In this document: one piece after another, positions 1-10,193 of the stretch
Position numbering within the stretch: position 1 is the first letter of the stretch
How the letters are laid out: the number at the start of each line of letters is the position of its first letter
Source of the DNA: an uncultured Patescibacteria group bacterium
Lineage (GTDB): Bacteria > Patescibacteriota > JACMRA01
Reading direction: 5' to 3'
Length of the DNA: 64,000 bases
NCBI GenBank assembly: GCA_938041505.1
Contig: CALITC010000006.1
Coordinates: 1-64,000, forward strand
Notes under the pieces: model-generated
The model's input: only the letters and a program-made list of their open reading frames with translations
Told to the model about the DNA's origin: nothing
The model's database searches: none
Program-made: the position numbers and the translations under genes

Positions 1-182
1 AGCTGACTAAACTGATCCAAAGGAACCGATGCAATCGACTGCGCCCCTCCATCAGCAGCCAAGAGATGATGCTGAGATCGCCATAAAGTAAGCGCCGTTA
101 TTCCAAAAAAAGTATAAAGAGCAACCCTCCTACCTCGGAATTGGTTATCTATAACTTTAGGCAAAAAAATATGAGACAGCAT
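1..182 (-). CDS. 5' part of a hypothetical protein, runs off the window edge
   Basis: Minus-strand ATG at 182 opens MLSHIFLPKVIDNQFRGRRVALYTFFGITALTLW... with no stop before the window edge. Confidence 0.55.
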   Translation of the reverse strand, partial: MLSHIFLPKVIDNQFRGRRVALYTFFGITALTLWRSQHHLLAADGGAQSIASVPLDQFSQ

Positions 183-378
183 ACTATATTTTTACAAAAT
201 AAGGCTAAGTGTGTCAATTCCACACTATTCTAATCAATATCGACACCCTCTTTGCTGTGCTTACTATCGGCAAAGTACAGTTAACTTTATTAGAAGCACC
301 GCCAACAAATACCTTTAGCTTCTCTAGAGGTATATAATTTTGACACTTTTTGGCTTGTATTGCATAGTTAGCCTAATT

Positions 379-3300
379 ATGTCGGATACAGTAAGGAAAT
401 TCACGGAACAAGTTCTCAACAAGCATAACACAGGTGTTGCCAAAGAACACTCATATAGACCAGCAATCGAAGAGCTGTTAGAATCTGTGAATCCAGATAT
501 TGAGGCAGTCAACGAACCCAAACGGACCAAAGTCGGAGCTCCTGATTTTGTTATTCTTAAGAAAGATATCCAGATCGCGTACCTAGAAGCCAAAGATCCA
601 CATATCGACTTAGAGAACGAACTCCAAACCAAAGACCAAATCAAACGCTATCAATCGTTAGGTAATCTCTGCTTCACCAACTGCCTAGATTGGATTTTTT
701 TTCGTGGTGAAGAAAAACTATGTGAAGTTAATATTGGTTATTACACTCCAGACGGGATAGAATTTATACCTGAGAATTTTGCCCTGCTCGAATCTTACCT
801 CCAAGACTTTCTCAAACGCCAAGCGGTCTCCATCCGATCCTCCAAAGACCTAGCCAAACAAATGGCCTCCAAAGCCAGACTTGTAAAACACACCATCTAC
901 AACTCCATCACTAGCGAAGACCCTGACCCAGTCATTCACAATCAATTCACTGCGTTCAAAGAGATCTTGATTCACGATTTAGATGAGCAAGAGTTCGCTG
1001 ATATTTATGCCCAAACCCTGGCGTATGGTTTCTTTTCTGCTAGATTCTACGACCCTACACTTCCCACATTCTCAAGAGACGAGGCAAGAACGTTACTCCC
1101 GCGCTCCAATCCATTCCTGCGCAAATTCTTTGATTCAGTCGCTGGTATTGATGCGAATTCCGAAATCCTCTGGGTTATTGAAGACTTGGTTGAACTCTTT
1201 ATCAGAGTTGATGTAGCTCAGATCATGCACGGATTTGGTAAGGCCACCGAGCAAACTGACGCCATAATTCACTTCTACGAAACTTTCCTTGGAGAGTACG
1301 ACCAGAAGCTGCGCAAAGGCAAAGGAGTCTACTACACCCCTCAACCAGTGGTAGACTTCATCGTGCGAGGAGTAGATGAGATACTCAAAACCGAGTTTGG
1401 CCTCAGCGAAGGGCTCAAAGACACAACTAAGACCAGAGTACCCATCACCATCGCAGAAGCTCAAAGACAAGGCATTCCAGATAACGAATTAATCCAGGGC
1501 AAAGGTACCAAATATATCGAACGTCACAAGGTTCAGATCTTAGATCCTGCCACAGGCACAGGCACGTTCCCACTGGCAGTAATGAAACATATCTACAGCC
1601 AATTTGCCAACATGGAAGGTATGTGGCCAGGCTACGCCAAGAACGAACTCCTCCCAAGACTCCACGGCTTCGAGCTGATGATGAGCAGCTACTCCATGGC
1701 TCACCTCCAACTAGCGATGTTCCTCAAAGAAACAGGAGTCGAACTCACAGAAAAACAACGCCTGGAAATCTACCTAACCAACTCCTTAGAAGAAGCTCAC
1801 AGCGAAACCCACACCCTCTTCTCCGACTTCCTCTCCAAAGAATCTCAAGAAGCAAGTAAAATAAAAACCCAAACCCCAGTCATGGTCGTCCTCGGCAACC
1901 CCCCTTATGCCGTCAGCTCCAGCAACAAAGGCAAGTGGATCAATCACCTCATTGGTGATTACAAAAAAGATTTGAACGAGCGAAAAATTAATCTTGACGA
2001 CGACTATATCAAGTTCATTCGCTATGCCGAGCATTATATTGAGAAAAACGGAGAAGGTATCGTCGCCTACATTTCAAATAATTCGTTCCTGGATGGAGTA
2101 ACTCATCGGCAAATGCGAAAAAAGTTACTTACGACCTTTGATAAGATATACATTGTTGACTTACATGGTAACGCCAAGAAAAAAGAAACTACACCAGAGG
2201 GAGCAGTAGACCAAAATGTATTTGATATTCAGCAAGGAGTAGCAATTTATTTCTTCGTAAAAACCAAAAAAGAAAGCGGCGAGGAGGCTCAAGTATTTCA
2301 CCTTGATCTCTACGGTAAGCGTCAAACTAAATACGAGTTTTTAGAAAGCAATTCCATAGACTCCATAAGCTGGCACCAACTTGAACCAGATCCTAAATAT
2401 CACTTCTTTGTACCTAAAGATTTTGCACTGCAAGGTGAGTATGAAAAAGGGTTAATATTATCAAGTCTATTTAAATTATATAATAGTGGTATACAAACTA
2501 AAAACGACAAAGTATGTGTATCTTTTGACGATGCAAGCATTAGAGCAATTGTTAACGATTTCAATACAATGAGTTCAAATTCTTTGAAACAAAAATACGA
2601 TTTAATTGATACATCAGGTTGGACTGTAGATAGAGCAAAGAATAGTATAATAGACAGCAGCCATACTTTTTGCAAAATATTATATAGACCGTTTGATATT
2701 AGATATACGTGTTATACCACAAATTCAGGTGGATTTATTGGTCGGCCAAGACATTCAACTTCTAGACATTTCGTGGATAAAAAAAACTATGGTCTACTGA
2801 CTGTTAAACAGCAAAGCACTTTTGATTTTCAGCATATTTTTATCTCAGATCTAATTGTTGAGAGTGGTATGATTTCTTTACAAACCAAAGAGTGGGGCTA
2901 TCAAATCCCTTTATATACATATGAAAAAGAAGTAGTACCAAATTTAGATACTGAGCAGGTTGAGCTTATTGAATCTCAGTTAAAGATGAAATTATATTGG
3001 GAGGCTGGGATTGATGTTTCTTATTTGAAGGAGCGAGAGAGTCGGTTTTGTCCTGTGGATTTGCTTGATTATATCTACGCCTTTCTACACTCACCCAACT
3101 ACCGAGATAAATACAAAGAATTTCTTAAGATTGATTTCCCGCGCGTACCGTTTGATGTAGACCAATCAGAATTTTGGCGACTTGTTGAACTTGGGTCGCA
3201 GCTTCGCAAACTTCACCTAATGGAGGATATAGAAGACTCCCAGCTGACAGTAACCTACCCGCAAGCTGGCACCAACATTGTCGACAAGCCAACCAAGACC

Positions 3301-3510
3301 GGCGACAAAGTCTGGATCAACCAAACACAATACTTCGAAGGAGTCAGCAACCTAGCCTGGAACTTCTACATAGGCGGTTACCAACCAGCTCGTAAATGGC
3401 TCAAAGACCGCAAAGGTAGACAGCTAGACTACAACGACATCCAACACTACACAAAAATCTGCCACATATTAGAACAAACCCACCACCTAATGCAAAAAAT
3501 AGATCAGTAA
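379..3510 (+). CDS. Type ISP/IIG restriction-modification enzyme (fused nuclease-N6 adenine methyltransferase-specificity domain)
   Basis: PD-(D/E)xK-like GAPDFVILKKDIQIAYLEAKD; MTase motif I LDPATGTGTFPLAVM; motif IV NPPY; C-terminal WNFYIGGYQPARKWLKDRKGRQLDYNDIQHY typical of Type ISP enzymes; likely start at 379 (MSDTVRKF). Confidence 0.88.
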   Translation: MSDTVRKFTEQVLNKHNTGVAKEHSYRPAIEELLESVNPDIEAVNEPKRTKVGAPDFVILKKDIQIAYLEAKDPHIDLENELQTKDQIKRYQSLGNLCFTNCLDWIFFRGEEKLCEVNIGYYTPDGIEFIPENFALLESYLQDFLKRQAVSIRSSKDLAKQMASKARLVKHTIYNSITSEDPDPVIHNQFTAFKEILIHDLDEQEFADIYAQTLAYGFFSARFYDPTLPTFSRDEARTLLPRSNPFLRKFFDSVAGIDANSEILWVIEDLVELFIRVDVAQIMHGFGKATEQTDAIIHFYETFLGEYDQKLRKGKGVYYTPQPVVDFIVRGVDEILKTEFGLSEGLKDTTKTRVPITIAEAQRQGIPDNELIQGKGTKYIERHKVQILDPATGTGTFPLAVMKHIYSQFANMEGMWPGYAKNELLPRLHGFELMMSSYSMAHLQLAMFLKETGVELTEKQRLEIYLTNSLEEAHSETHTLFSDFLSKESQEASKIKTQTPVMVVLGNPPYAVSSSNKGKWINHLIGDYKKDLNERKINLDDDYIKFIRYAEHYIEKNGEGIVAYISNNSFLDGVTHRQMRKKLLTTFDKIYIVDLHGNAKKKETTPEGAVDQNVFDIQQGVAIYFFVKTKKESGEEAQVFHLDLYGKRQTKYEFLESNSIDSISWHQLEPDPKYHFFVPKDFALQGEYEKGLILSSLFKLYNSGIQTKNDKVCVSFDDASIRAIVNDFNTMSSNSLKQKYDLIDTSGWTVDRAKNSIIDSSHTFCKILYRPFDIRYTCYTTNSGGFIGRPRHSTSRHFVDKKNYGLLTVKQQSTFDFQHIFISDLIVESGMISLQTKEWGYQIPLYTYEKEVVPNLDTEQVELIESQLKMKLYWEAGIDVSYLKERESRFCPVDLLDYIYAFLHSPNYRDKYKEFLKIDFPRVPFDVDQSEFWRLVELGSQLRKLHLMEDIEDSQLTVTYPQAGTNIVDKPTKTGDKVWINQTQYFEGVSNLAWNFYIGGYQPARKWLKDRKGRQLDYNDIQHYTKICHILEQTHHLMQKIDQ

Positions 3511-3512
3511 CC

Positions 3513-4346
3513 ATGTACAAATTAGAAAATGAAAAAATAGATAATGAGAAAAACCAAGAAAAGATACAATTTAGTTTATTTTCAAACAAGGATCTACGAC
3601 TTACTTTTAATATGGTAAATGACCATAGAGGTGAGCATATTTATATTGAAGACAGAGATAACAGCCAATTATTTGTAAACAAACAAGAAGTAACAATTAA
3701 CCATAGCTTAATCGAAGGAATGGCATCTAAAGCAGAAATTCATTCAAAAATAGATCATGTATCTTTGCATGCTAATTTTAATAATGATGAGAATTTCCGA
3801 AGAATCCACACCAAGTTCCAAGATAATACAGAACCAATTATCATAAAGTCAGCAGGTATCAAAGCTAATAGAATAAATTTATTTGGGGTAATAAGAAAGT
3901 ATAAAGGAAATAATGAAGGAATCTTTATCATGCAAAAGTACACTTTAAAAATGCGTAAAGAAATGGTCAAAACTCAGAATAGAAAAATCAGAAAGTCCTT
4001 TCGTAAAGAGAGTGAACTACACGGCACAAAGAAAGAGCAAAAAGCGATACAAAAACTGTCACTTTTAGCTGACCCCATATACAATCCAGGATCATACTTG
4101 CAATGCCAGGAAGAAATCTATAAAAAGACTGGTTTTAGATACAATCCAGATTACGGAATAAAAATCATAGATATAAGTGATAAGCATTCTATAGTTATTT
4201 ATAATAATATCTCTGAATCAACTTATCAAAGTTACATAGGAAATCTTAAATTAATACACCCCAAAATAGAAAACGGCATATACATGATCGGGTGTAGATA
4301 TTTCTATAGAGAAAATATGTCGACAACTGTAATAGGAAGGTATTAA
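3513..4346 (+). CDS. hypothetical protein, probably co-transcribed with the R-M gene
   Basis: 277-aa ORF starting 2 nt after the R-M stop codon. Confidence 0.7.
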   Translation: MYKLENEKIDNEKNQEKIQFSLFSNKDLRLTFNMVNDHRGEHIYIEDRDNSQLFVNKQEVTINHSLIEGMASKAEIHSKIDHVSLHANFNNDENFRRIHTKFQDNTEPIIIKSAGIKANRINLFGVIRKYKGNNEGIFIMQKYTLKMRKEMVKTQNRKIRKSFRKESELHGTKKEQKAIQKLSLLADPIYNPGSYLQCQEEIYKKTGFRYNPDYGIKIIDISDKHSIVIYNNISESTYQSYIGNLKLIHPKIENGIYMIGCRYFYRENMSTTVIGRY

Positions 4347-4392
4347 TTAATCTCATTATAAAACTAGCATTGAATTGCCGAAGATTTATTTA

Positions 4393-4521
4393 TTATTCTT
4401 GTAGTTCGGCTGCCTCAATAGCAATCATGGTCGCTAAATTCTTAGGTTTATGGAACTGCCTCCAATCTCTATCATCTCGAAATTTGTTTACTTCACAGAT
4501 CAAACTTTGCAAAGAAAACAT
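4393..4521 (-). pseudogene. N-terminal fragment of a MazG-like nucleotide pyrophosphohydrolase
   Basis: Minus-strand MFSLQSLICEVNKFRDDRDWRQFHKPKNLATMIAIEAAELQE* resembles the N-terminal motif of MazG-like NTP-PPases (RDWxQFHxPKNLAxxxxIEAAEL), then stops. Confidence 0.6.
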
Positions 4522-4554
4522 ATCCACTACTATTAGAAAGATAATAGACCACTG

Positions 4555-4713
4555 TCAATCTACACCATTTTTCTTCCTCACTACTAGACCAGCCTTGAAC
4601 TTTTCAAAACTACAGCTCAAATGTTTTTTTACCTTCTTATGCGTAGAAGGATCAGTAGCTTCTACCTCCAAAGCTAAATCATAAAAAATATAATTTTTAT
4701 TTCTTTTTATCAT
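4555..4713 (-). CDS. 52-aa ORF overlapping an antitoxin-like gene; possible toxin remnant
   Basis: MIKRNKNYIFYDLALEVEATDPSTHKKVKKHLSCSFEKFKAGLVVRKKNGVD*; starts inside the antitoxin 3' end, like the doc/antitoxin pair at 6135-6918. Confidence 0.4.
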   Translation of the reverse strand: MIKRNKNYIFYDLALEVEATDPSTHKKVKKHLSCSFEKFKAGLVVRKKNGVD

Positions 4714-4909
4714 AATCCGCCAGCTTCTTTATAGTCGGTTGAAGATTGAGCAACAGTTCATCAACTGACTTATTATTGATTTTTTTGGAATAATCAGATT
4801 TAACGTTATGCAACAATTTCTTGTCGCTCTTATTGGGGCATACTAGATTTTGATCGGAGCTGGTTTGTTGGTGGTTTTGATTTTTTTTGTCGTTCATAAT
4901 TCGCCGCAA
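4697..4909 (-). CDS. antitoxin-like protein paralogous to 6634..6918
   Basis: C-terminus LLLNLQPTIKKLADYDKKK resembles LLQDLKPSIHKLAEHDKK of the doc-associated protein. Confidence 0.55.
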   Translation of the reverse strand: MRRIMNDKKNQNHQQTSSDQNLVCPNKSDKKLLHNVKSDYSKKINNKSVDELLLNLQPTIKKLADYDKKK

Positions 4910-5051
4910 TTAGTTTAACAATATCCCTAATCTACCAGCTTATGCAGCATCCTGTCAATCTATAGCACAAAACTCACTTATTACTTGGCATTAGTATACA
5001 ATTATGGTATAATTTTACTAAATTAGTTATCGAAAAAAAGGAGTTACACTA

Positions 5052-5480
5052 ATGCTAATTGATAATAACAACGGTAGTCTTCGTTTCGAGTCTTTCAAAG
5101 GTGAAAAATTGAAGAATAATGAGCTTGGAAGAGTTCTTGTTGGAGGCGAATACAGACCCGACGTAATCGCTAAAAAAATCTTTGATGTAATTGCCAAAGT
5201 TAATGGCAATTACGAAGAAGATGATTACAGATCATCTGTTCTAGATGAGACGCTTATAAGCGTCTCAACGGAACCCATCATATCGTGGCGCGGTACAGAC
5301 GAGAATGCAACACCCCATGACTCTTATTACACAATAATAATAGTCTTAGAAATTAGTGAAGGTATGAAAAAGCCAAAAGCCGAAGATTTTGCAGGTGTGT
5401 ATTTAGACAATGACTACACCACTCACAGTTTTGGTATCAAAGATACCTTTGTTGGTTATGAGTTAACCAAAATTTGGTAA
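5052..5480 (+). CDS. hypothetical protein
   Basis: 142-aa ORF; upstream TTGGCA-N17-TATAAT and AAGGAG ribosome-binding site. Confidence 0.65.
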   Translation: MLIDNNNGSLRFESFKGEKLKNNELGRVLVGGEYRPDVIAKKIFDVIAKVNGNYEEDDYRSSVLDETLISVSTEPIISWRGTDENATPHDSYYTIIIVLEISEGMKKPKAEDFAGVYLDNDYTTHSFGIKDTFVGYELTKIW

Positions 5481-5599
5481 TAGTAATAAGACTATCCTAC
5501 CAACTATTGAATTGAAGTTCTAAGATTATTTCTTGGGGCTTTTTTGTGGCAAAAAATTTAGTGCATATTTTCTCTCTCACAGAGAGAGCTTGACGATAC

Positions 5600-6064
5600 G
5601 TGTTTTTTGAGCTTCTATATAAGCTACCAAATTATGTGGAGTATGCTCAAATGAGTGACAACCTTACAACCCAAAACCGAAAACTGCTTGCACTTCTCAA
5701 AACCGACCAGGTCCAACCAGTTACCACACTCGCAATCAAAGCATTTGGTTCGGTCAGTAGTTTTACCTGCAAAAATAAAAACGATTTTCTGTATGATAAC
5801 TGGAGACAAATTGCTAAAGTAAACCGCAAGAAAATGCTCGAGAAATTACTTGATAACCTGCAAGTGGTAATACTACTCTCTTTCTTAGTTGGGCTAGTTA
5901 CATCGGCAATACGAAATAACTGGGGATACGTTCCGTTGGTTATGTTAGCCTGCTTAGTAATATTTTCGATAGTTTGGGTAGCAATAACCTACCTCATTCT
6001 CTATCGAGAAGAAAAAAAGTTCAGCATGATTCTGAACCTGGCACTTAACGATTTCATAAAATAA
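5600..6064 (+). CDS. hypothetical membrane protein
   Basis: 154-aa ORF with two hydrophobic segments (VVILLSFLVGLVTSAI; VPLVMLACLVIFSIVWVAITYLIL). Confidence 0.6.
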   Translation: MFFELLYKLPNYVEYAQMSDNLTTQNRKLLALLKTDQVQPVTTLAIKAFGSVSSFTCKNKNDFLYDNWRQIAKVNRKKMLEKLLDNLQVVILLSFLVGLVTSAIRNNWGYVPLVMLACLVIFSIVWVAITYLILYREEKKFSMILNLALNDFIK

Positions 6065-6134
6065 GGGGTTGAAAGTTATAATTTTACGATGGTTCTAAGA
6101 CAATGTCTTGGAGCTTTTTTGTTGTAAGACATAT

Positions 6135-6647
6135 CTACCGCGGACTTATATCCAAACTAGAATAATAATTTCTGAATTCTTTCTCCAAGAAGGTTAGAGC
6201 ATCTTTATAATCTACACCCTCTTCTCTTTCAATCTTTTCGGTCTTCAAAGCCAGCTTATAAAAATACAAGTGATCTATGCGATTAGAAAGAATTCTATAT
6301 TCCTTGCCTTTGGAATACTGCGGGTCATTCTGTGTATAATTAATACTCAAAAATACGGTCGTTGCAATAACTGCAGTTCTTTTATTTCCATTATGTAATG
6401 GATGGTTTTTGATTATCGAATAAAAAATATAAGCAGCTTTAGAAAAAAGATCTGGATAGTTTTCTTGTCCATACATTTGTGCATTGCTTAATTCGAGTAT
6501 AGAAGCAATTTTATCCTTATTTACCTGATCCATATCAGGAATATCTTCCACAATATCCTCTTCATTGACATACACCTCTTTAGCATACTGTATCAAAAAC
6601 TCAACAATCTCCACAGTTAGATAAAAACTGACTTTACTTTTTGTCAT
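6135..6647 (-). CDS. doc: Fic/Doc family toxin
   Basis: Fic/Doc motif HPLHNGNKRTAVIATTVFL; start overlaps the upstream antitoxin-like gene by 14 nt. Confidence 0.8.
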   Translation of the reverse strand: MTKSKVSFYLTVEIVEFLIQYAKEVYVNEEDIVEDIPDMDQVNKDKIASILELSNAQMYGQENYPDLFSKAAYIFYSIIKNHPLHNGNKRTAVIATTVFLSINYTQNDPQYSKGKEYRILSNRIDHLYFYKLALKTEKIEREEGVDYKDALTFLEKEFRNYYSSLDISPR

Positions 6648-6918
6648 GTTCAGCTAGTTTGTGAATAGATGGTTTAAGATCTTGAAGCAAGTTATCGATT
6701 AGCTTTTTGTTTTGTTTCGAATCTATAGAGGGTGGGAAAGCTTTTACGTTACCCATAGGTGTTGTTTTTTTGGAGGGTTGAGGTTGGTTTTGTGGGTTAG
6801 ACTTAAGAATCTTGGAGGTCATAGACAGATTTAAAATAGGATTTTGATATGGTATATACCATACACTATTCTTATCAATTTTGCAAACGCTACTAAGAGG
6901 TTGACTATTGATATTCAA
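6634..6918 (-). CDS. putative antitoxin of the Doc toxin
   Basis: Small ORF directly upstream of and overlapping doc. Confidence 0.6.
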   Translation of the reverse strand: MNINSQPLSSVCKIDKNSVWYIPYQNPILNLSMTSKILKSNPQNQPQPSKKTTPMGNVKAFPPSIDSKQNKKLIDNLLQDLKPSIHKLAEHDKK

Positions 6919-7049
6919 TTATCAAATATTCAAATTTCTAATCAAACAAATAATTGCCATGTAAAAAAATTCCTTTTTCTAAAGAGCTATATTTCCAGAA
7001 TCTTTTGACTATTTATGAACCGTTAGCTAGCTTATGAAGAATTCAATCT

Positions 7050-7376
7050 ATGTCCACTTACTCCTACCACCTACCGCAACCATACCAATTCTACTTAGAA
7101 AAAGACCTCGTCAATACTGTCGTGGAGCTGGACACTTCCGAATGGGCTGCAGTTGAGCCGGGTGATATACTCCAGACTTCATCCGGGTTATTAGCCATCA
7201 CTTCGGTGGTTAGATTTGGCTCTCTTGAGGAATTGCTCAATAGCGTTGGAGTCAGGGGCATCTTCCCCGACAAAGCCAACTATTCAGAAGCTCAAGAGTA
7301 TTTCTCTACTCTCCATTCCCCTCAAGAGGTATCCACTTTCGGACTAATCGCCCTCGGTATAGAGAAAAAGAATTAA
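7050..7376 (+). CDS. hypothetical protein
   Basis: 108-aa ORF MSTYSYHLPQPYQFYLEKDLVNTV... Confidence 0.55.
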   Translation: MSTYSYHLPQPYQFYLEKDLVNTVVELDTSEWAAVEPGDILQTSSGLLAITSVVRFGSLEELLNSVGVRGIFPDKANYSEAQEYFSTLHSPQEVSTFGLIALGIEKKN

Positions 7377-7822
7377 GTTTTGCGATGAGTATCAGACAAA
7401 ATCTTGGAACTTTGATATTGACAAATTATGTATAGTAACATACGATATAGGAGTTGTATTCTAATATTGTATAATTACAGTTATTAGACGCCATTTCAGA
7501 TAGGACTAGCCTACAGGTGATTCATACAGCTCGCAACCAGTGTTGCTATTTATAGATTTAATTTTTTTTCATTGAGAATACGGCCTCAACTTCACAGCCG
7601 TCATACAAATTCAGTGAACAAATATCGGCCACTCGTCGATCTTCCCTAATTCCTTGCATTATATAATGTGAGGATTTTACTTTGAGCAAAATACATTGAC
7701 CAATCACCAAGAATCGGCTTAGCTAAATACGAACCATAGAGTAGGAGCAAATCTTTGACCAAACCAGATAACCCACAAGAATACTCTCTAGCACACCAGT
7801 TGATATCTCTAATCGGGCCCAC

Positions 7823-8104
7823 ATGGTCTACAGTCACTATAACGAAGGTGCGCAATCAGTAGCCAGCTGCAAATTCACAGTGACGACCATCAACTTAACA
7901 ACTTCTATTCCAAATATTCTAAGCCTGTATATCGCCTTCAAGGTATTCTGGGATCAAAGCCCCAATAATAATTTTGGTAACCAGCAGGTCGAGAAAACAT
8001 TCAATAATCTGGTAGAGCATATAACTCTATACCACCAAGGTGCGCGCGGATCAGTACCCTGGCAAGTCTTTATAGACCAAGTCAAAGACGAAGTCTCCGC
8101 TTAA
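7823..8104 (+). CDS. hypothetical protein
   Basis: 93-aa ORF followed by a hairpin at about 8110. Confidence 0.35.
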   Translation: MVYSHYNEGAQSVASCKFTVTTINLTTSIPNILSLYIAFKVFWDQSPNNNFGNQQVEKTFNNLVEHITLYHQGARGSVPWQVFIDQVKDEVSA

Positions 8105-8531
8105 CATAATAGTGGCAGCTTATGCCACCTCCGCCCTCCTTCTACAATGTTGTGGGGGATTTTTTGTAAATTACTTATACTTGATCAGCCGAAACAATCC
8201 TTTAGCCGGCTTTACACACGATCTGGATATTTTTGAATCAGCTTCCAGACGCAACCATTCACAGTCATAGGGTGTAGAGATGGGTCTGTTTGCTCAACCA
8301 TTTTGTTAAGCTGAGTCCATTGTAACCCTGAGGGTTCTACTCGAGCAGGTCAAAAATTATCGCATGAGTTTGGTCAGGGATTCTAGGTTTCATAAACCTA
8401 ATTCATATCAACAGCAAAAATTTAAAGCGCTCGTGTGCAGAATCAAGGCAACAAAAAGCCCCTTCGTAATTACGTTGGGGTTGTTATCTGTTTTTACTTT
8501 ATCTGACAAGTCTCTAGCAAACATTCAGCCG

Positions 8532-9071
8532 TTACAATTCCGTAAGCACTCCTTCAATAATATGATAATTATCAATTGGAACAAAAGATCTGCCTGGCAT
8601 AAGAGTAATAACCAAATGGTTCTTGTACGTACCTTGTTCAAGTTTGTTGACTCGAAAGTCTTTCAACTCTTTAGTATGAAAAAGTCGCTGAGCGAGTTCA
8701 CCCAAAGCATAGACATTATCTAGAGTGTAATCGTAAGTAAGCAAAACAAAGGTAACATACCTGAATTCAAAATCAAAAAACTTCTTGACTTCAATACCAG
8801 AAAATAAAAGTATTTTCTCATACTGTTGCCAAGCCATAACTTGGTTGGTGACAATATTTCCCGTTCCAGTGTCCACCCATCGCAATATATTAGATTTGCT
8901 TTGTTGTGAGTAATCTACCCTACCAATTACAGTAACACCGCTGGTAAGAAATAATAAATAATCCACTCCTTGATACTCATTGGGGAATTCGTTATGCGTT
9001 ATTCTGTCAGAGTTTTCTGGGTTCCAGGAACTCATCATGTCGTTCCAATTTTGACTTCGCTGTGCCATCAA
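8532..9071 (-). CDS. hypothetical protein
   Basis: 179-aa ORF followed on the minus strand by hairpin CCCCAACGTAATTACGAAGGGG and a T tract (about 8459-8480). Confidence 0.65.
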   Translation of the reverse strand: MMAQRSQNWNDMMSSWNPENSDRITHNEFPNEYQGVDYLLFLTSGVTVIGRVDYSQQSKSNILRWVDTGTGNIVTNQVMAWQQYEKILLFSGIEVKKFFDFEFRYVTFVLLTYDYTLDNVYALGELAQRLFHTKELKDFRVNKLEQGTYKNHLVITLMPGRSFVPIDNYHIIEGVLTEL

Positions 9072-9623
9072 TCACCTCAAATATGTTTTCTTACTTATCT
9101 ATATAACATACAAAATATAATAAGTCAAATATCATTAGGTAGCCTTACATAAAATTTTAATAGGAACTATCTTAACCCCGAAAACCTTTCTATAACAAAA
9201 TTAACTAAAGCATGTTTTAATATCTTCAACCGTTAGTTTATCTTGCTCGTTCAATTGTGCATTTGTATCCATCTCTCCATTCTCAAAATATATAGCAATA
9301 ATTGCCTGAATCTCTAGGAGTCCTTTGGTGCTTATACCAACAAAACAGAATGATTCAATCAGTTGATGCTTCGTCACTGATACTCTCTGAAGCAAATTGA
9401 GCAATAGCCTCTTCTTCAAACTCACCTGGATAATATTGTGTAAGTCTTCGCCGGTTTGAGGATGTCTCTCGTTGATACTTCGAAGTAAGTCAAAATTATC
9501 GCATAAGCTCGCCCTGTCTTCGTTGATTGATTAGCATTAAGACACATACATATAAAAGAAAAATAAAAAACCCCTGTCAAAATCTCGACAAGGGCAGGTA
9601 TACCGACCAAGTGGTCTGATAAA

Positions 9624-10193
9624 TTATTCTTTGGTAAGCATATACTTCTCCATATTGTCTTGAGTACCGCATAAGCCCATACCCAACCAAGTCAGAAGCC
9701 GCTTACTCCGAAAATTATCTGGTTTCACAAGTGCGTAGATATTAGTAAAGCCAATTGTTTGTAGCTCACCAACAAACGCAGTCAAAGCATTCGTCATATA
9801 TCCCTTATGATAAGGATTAGACCAGTATCCGAGCTCAGCTGAATACTCGCTTTGCTGGCGAACCTCAACTGCCCCCACTAATCTCTCACCTTCCAGCATT
9901 AGAAACACAATATTTTGCCCTCTCGACTGCCACTGAGCTACAAAATGATCAAGCCATTCTTGCGCATCTTGGCGAGTATATTTGGGCTCTTGTCCAGTCC
10001 GCTCAGCAATAAACGGAAGGTCTTTGAACATCACCGAGTAATTCGGCTCACTCCGGCATATATGGGTAACCTGGTCGGCAAGATTCACAAAGTAATTAAG
10101 TGTATTCAGCGGAACAATTTCACACTTCTTGTCAGAAGGGTAATGTCGAAACACAATTGAATTCAGCTCAAAGAGCCGATGGTTAATATTCAT
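9624..10193 (-). CDS. GNAT family N-acetyltransferase (RimJ/RimL-like)
   Basis: GNAT-like SAELGYWSNPYHKGYMTNALTAFVGELQTIGFTNIYALVKPDNFRSKRLLTWLGM. Confidence 0.8.
   Translation of the reverse strand: MNINHRLFELNSIVFRHYPSDKKCEIVPLNTLNYFVNLADQVTHICRSEPNYSVMFKDLPFIAERTGQEPKYTRQDAQEWLDHFVAQWQSRGQNIVFLMLEGERLVGAVEVRQQSEYSAELGYWSNPYHKGYMTNALTAFVGELQTIGFTNIYALVKPDNFRSKRLLTWLGMGLCGTQDNMEKYMLTKE

Noticed and set aside
4370-4684. Listed + strand ORF of 104 aa
   Set aside because: Antisense to the MazG-like fragment and the 52-aa ORF; composition not protein-like
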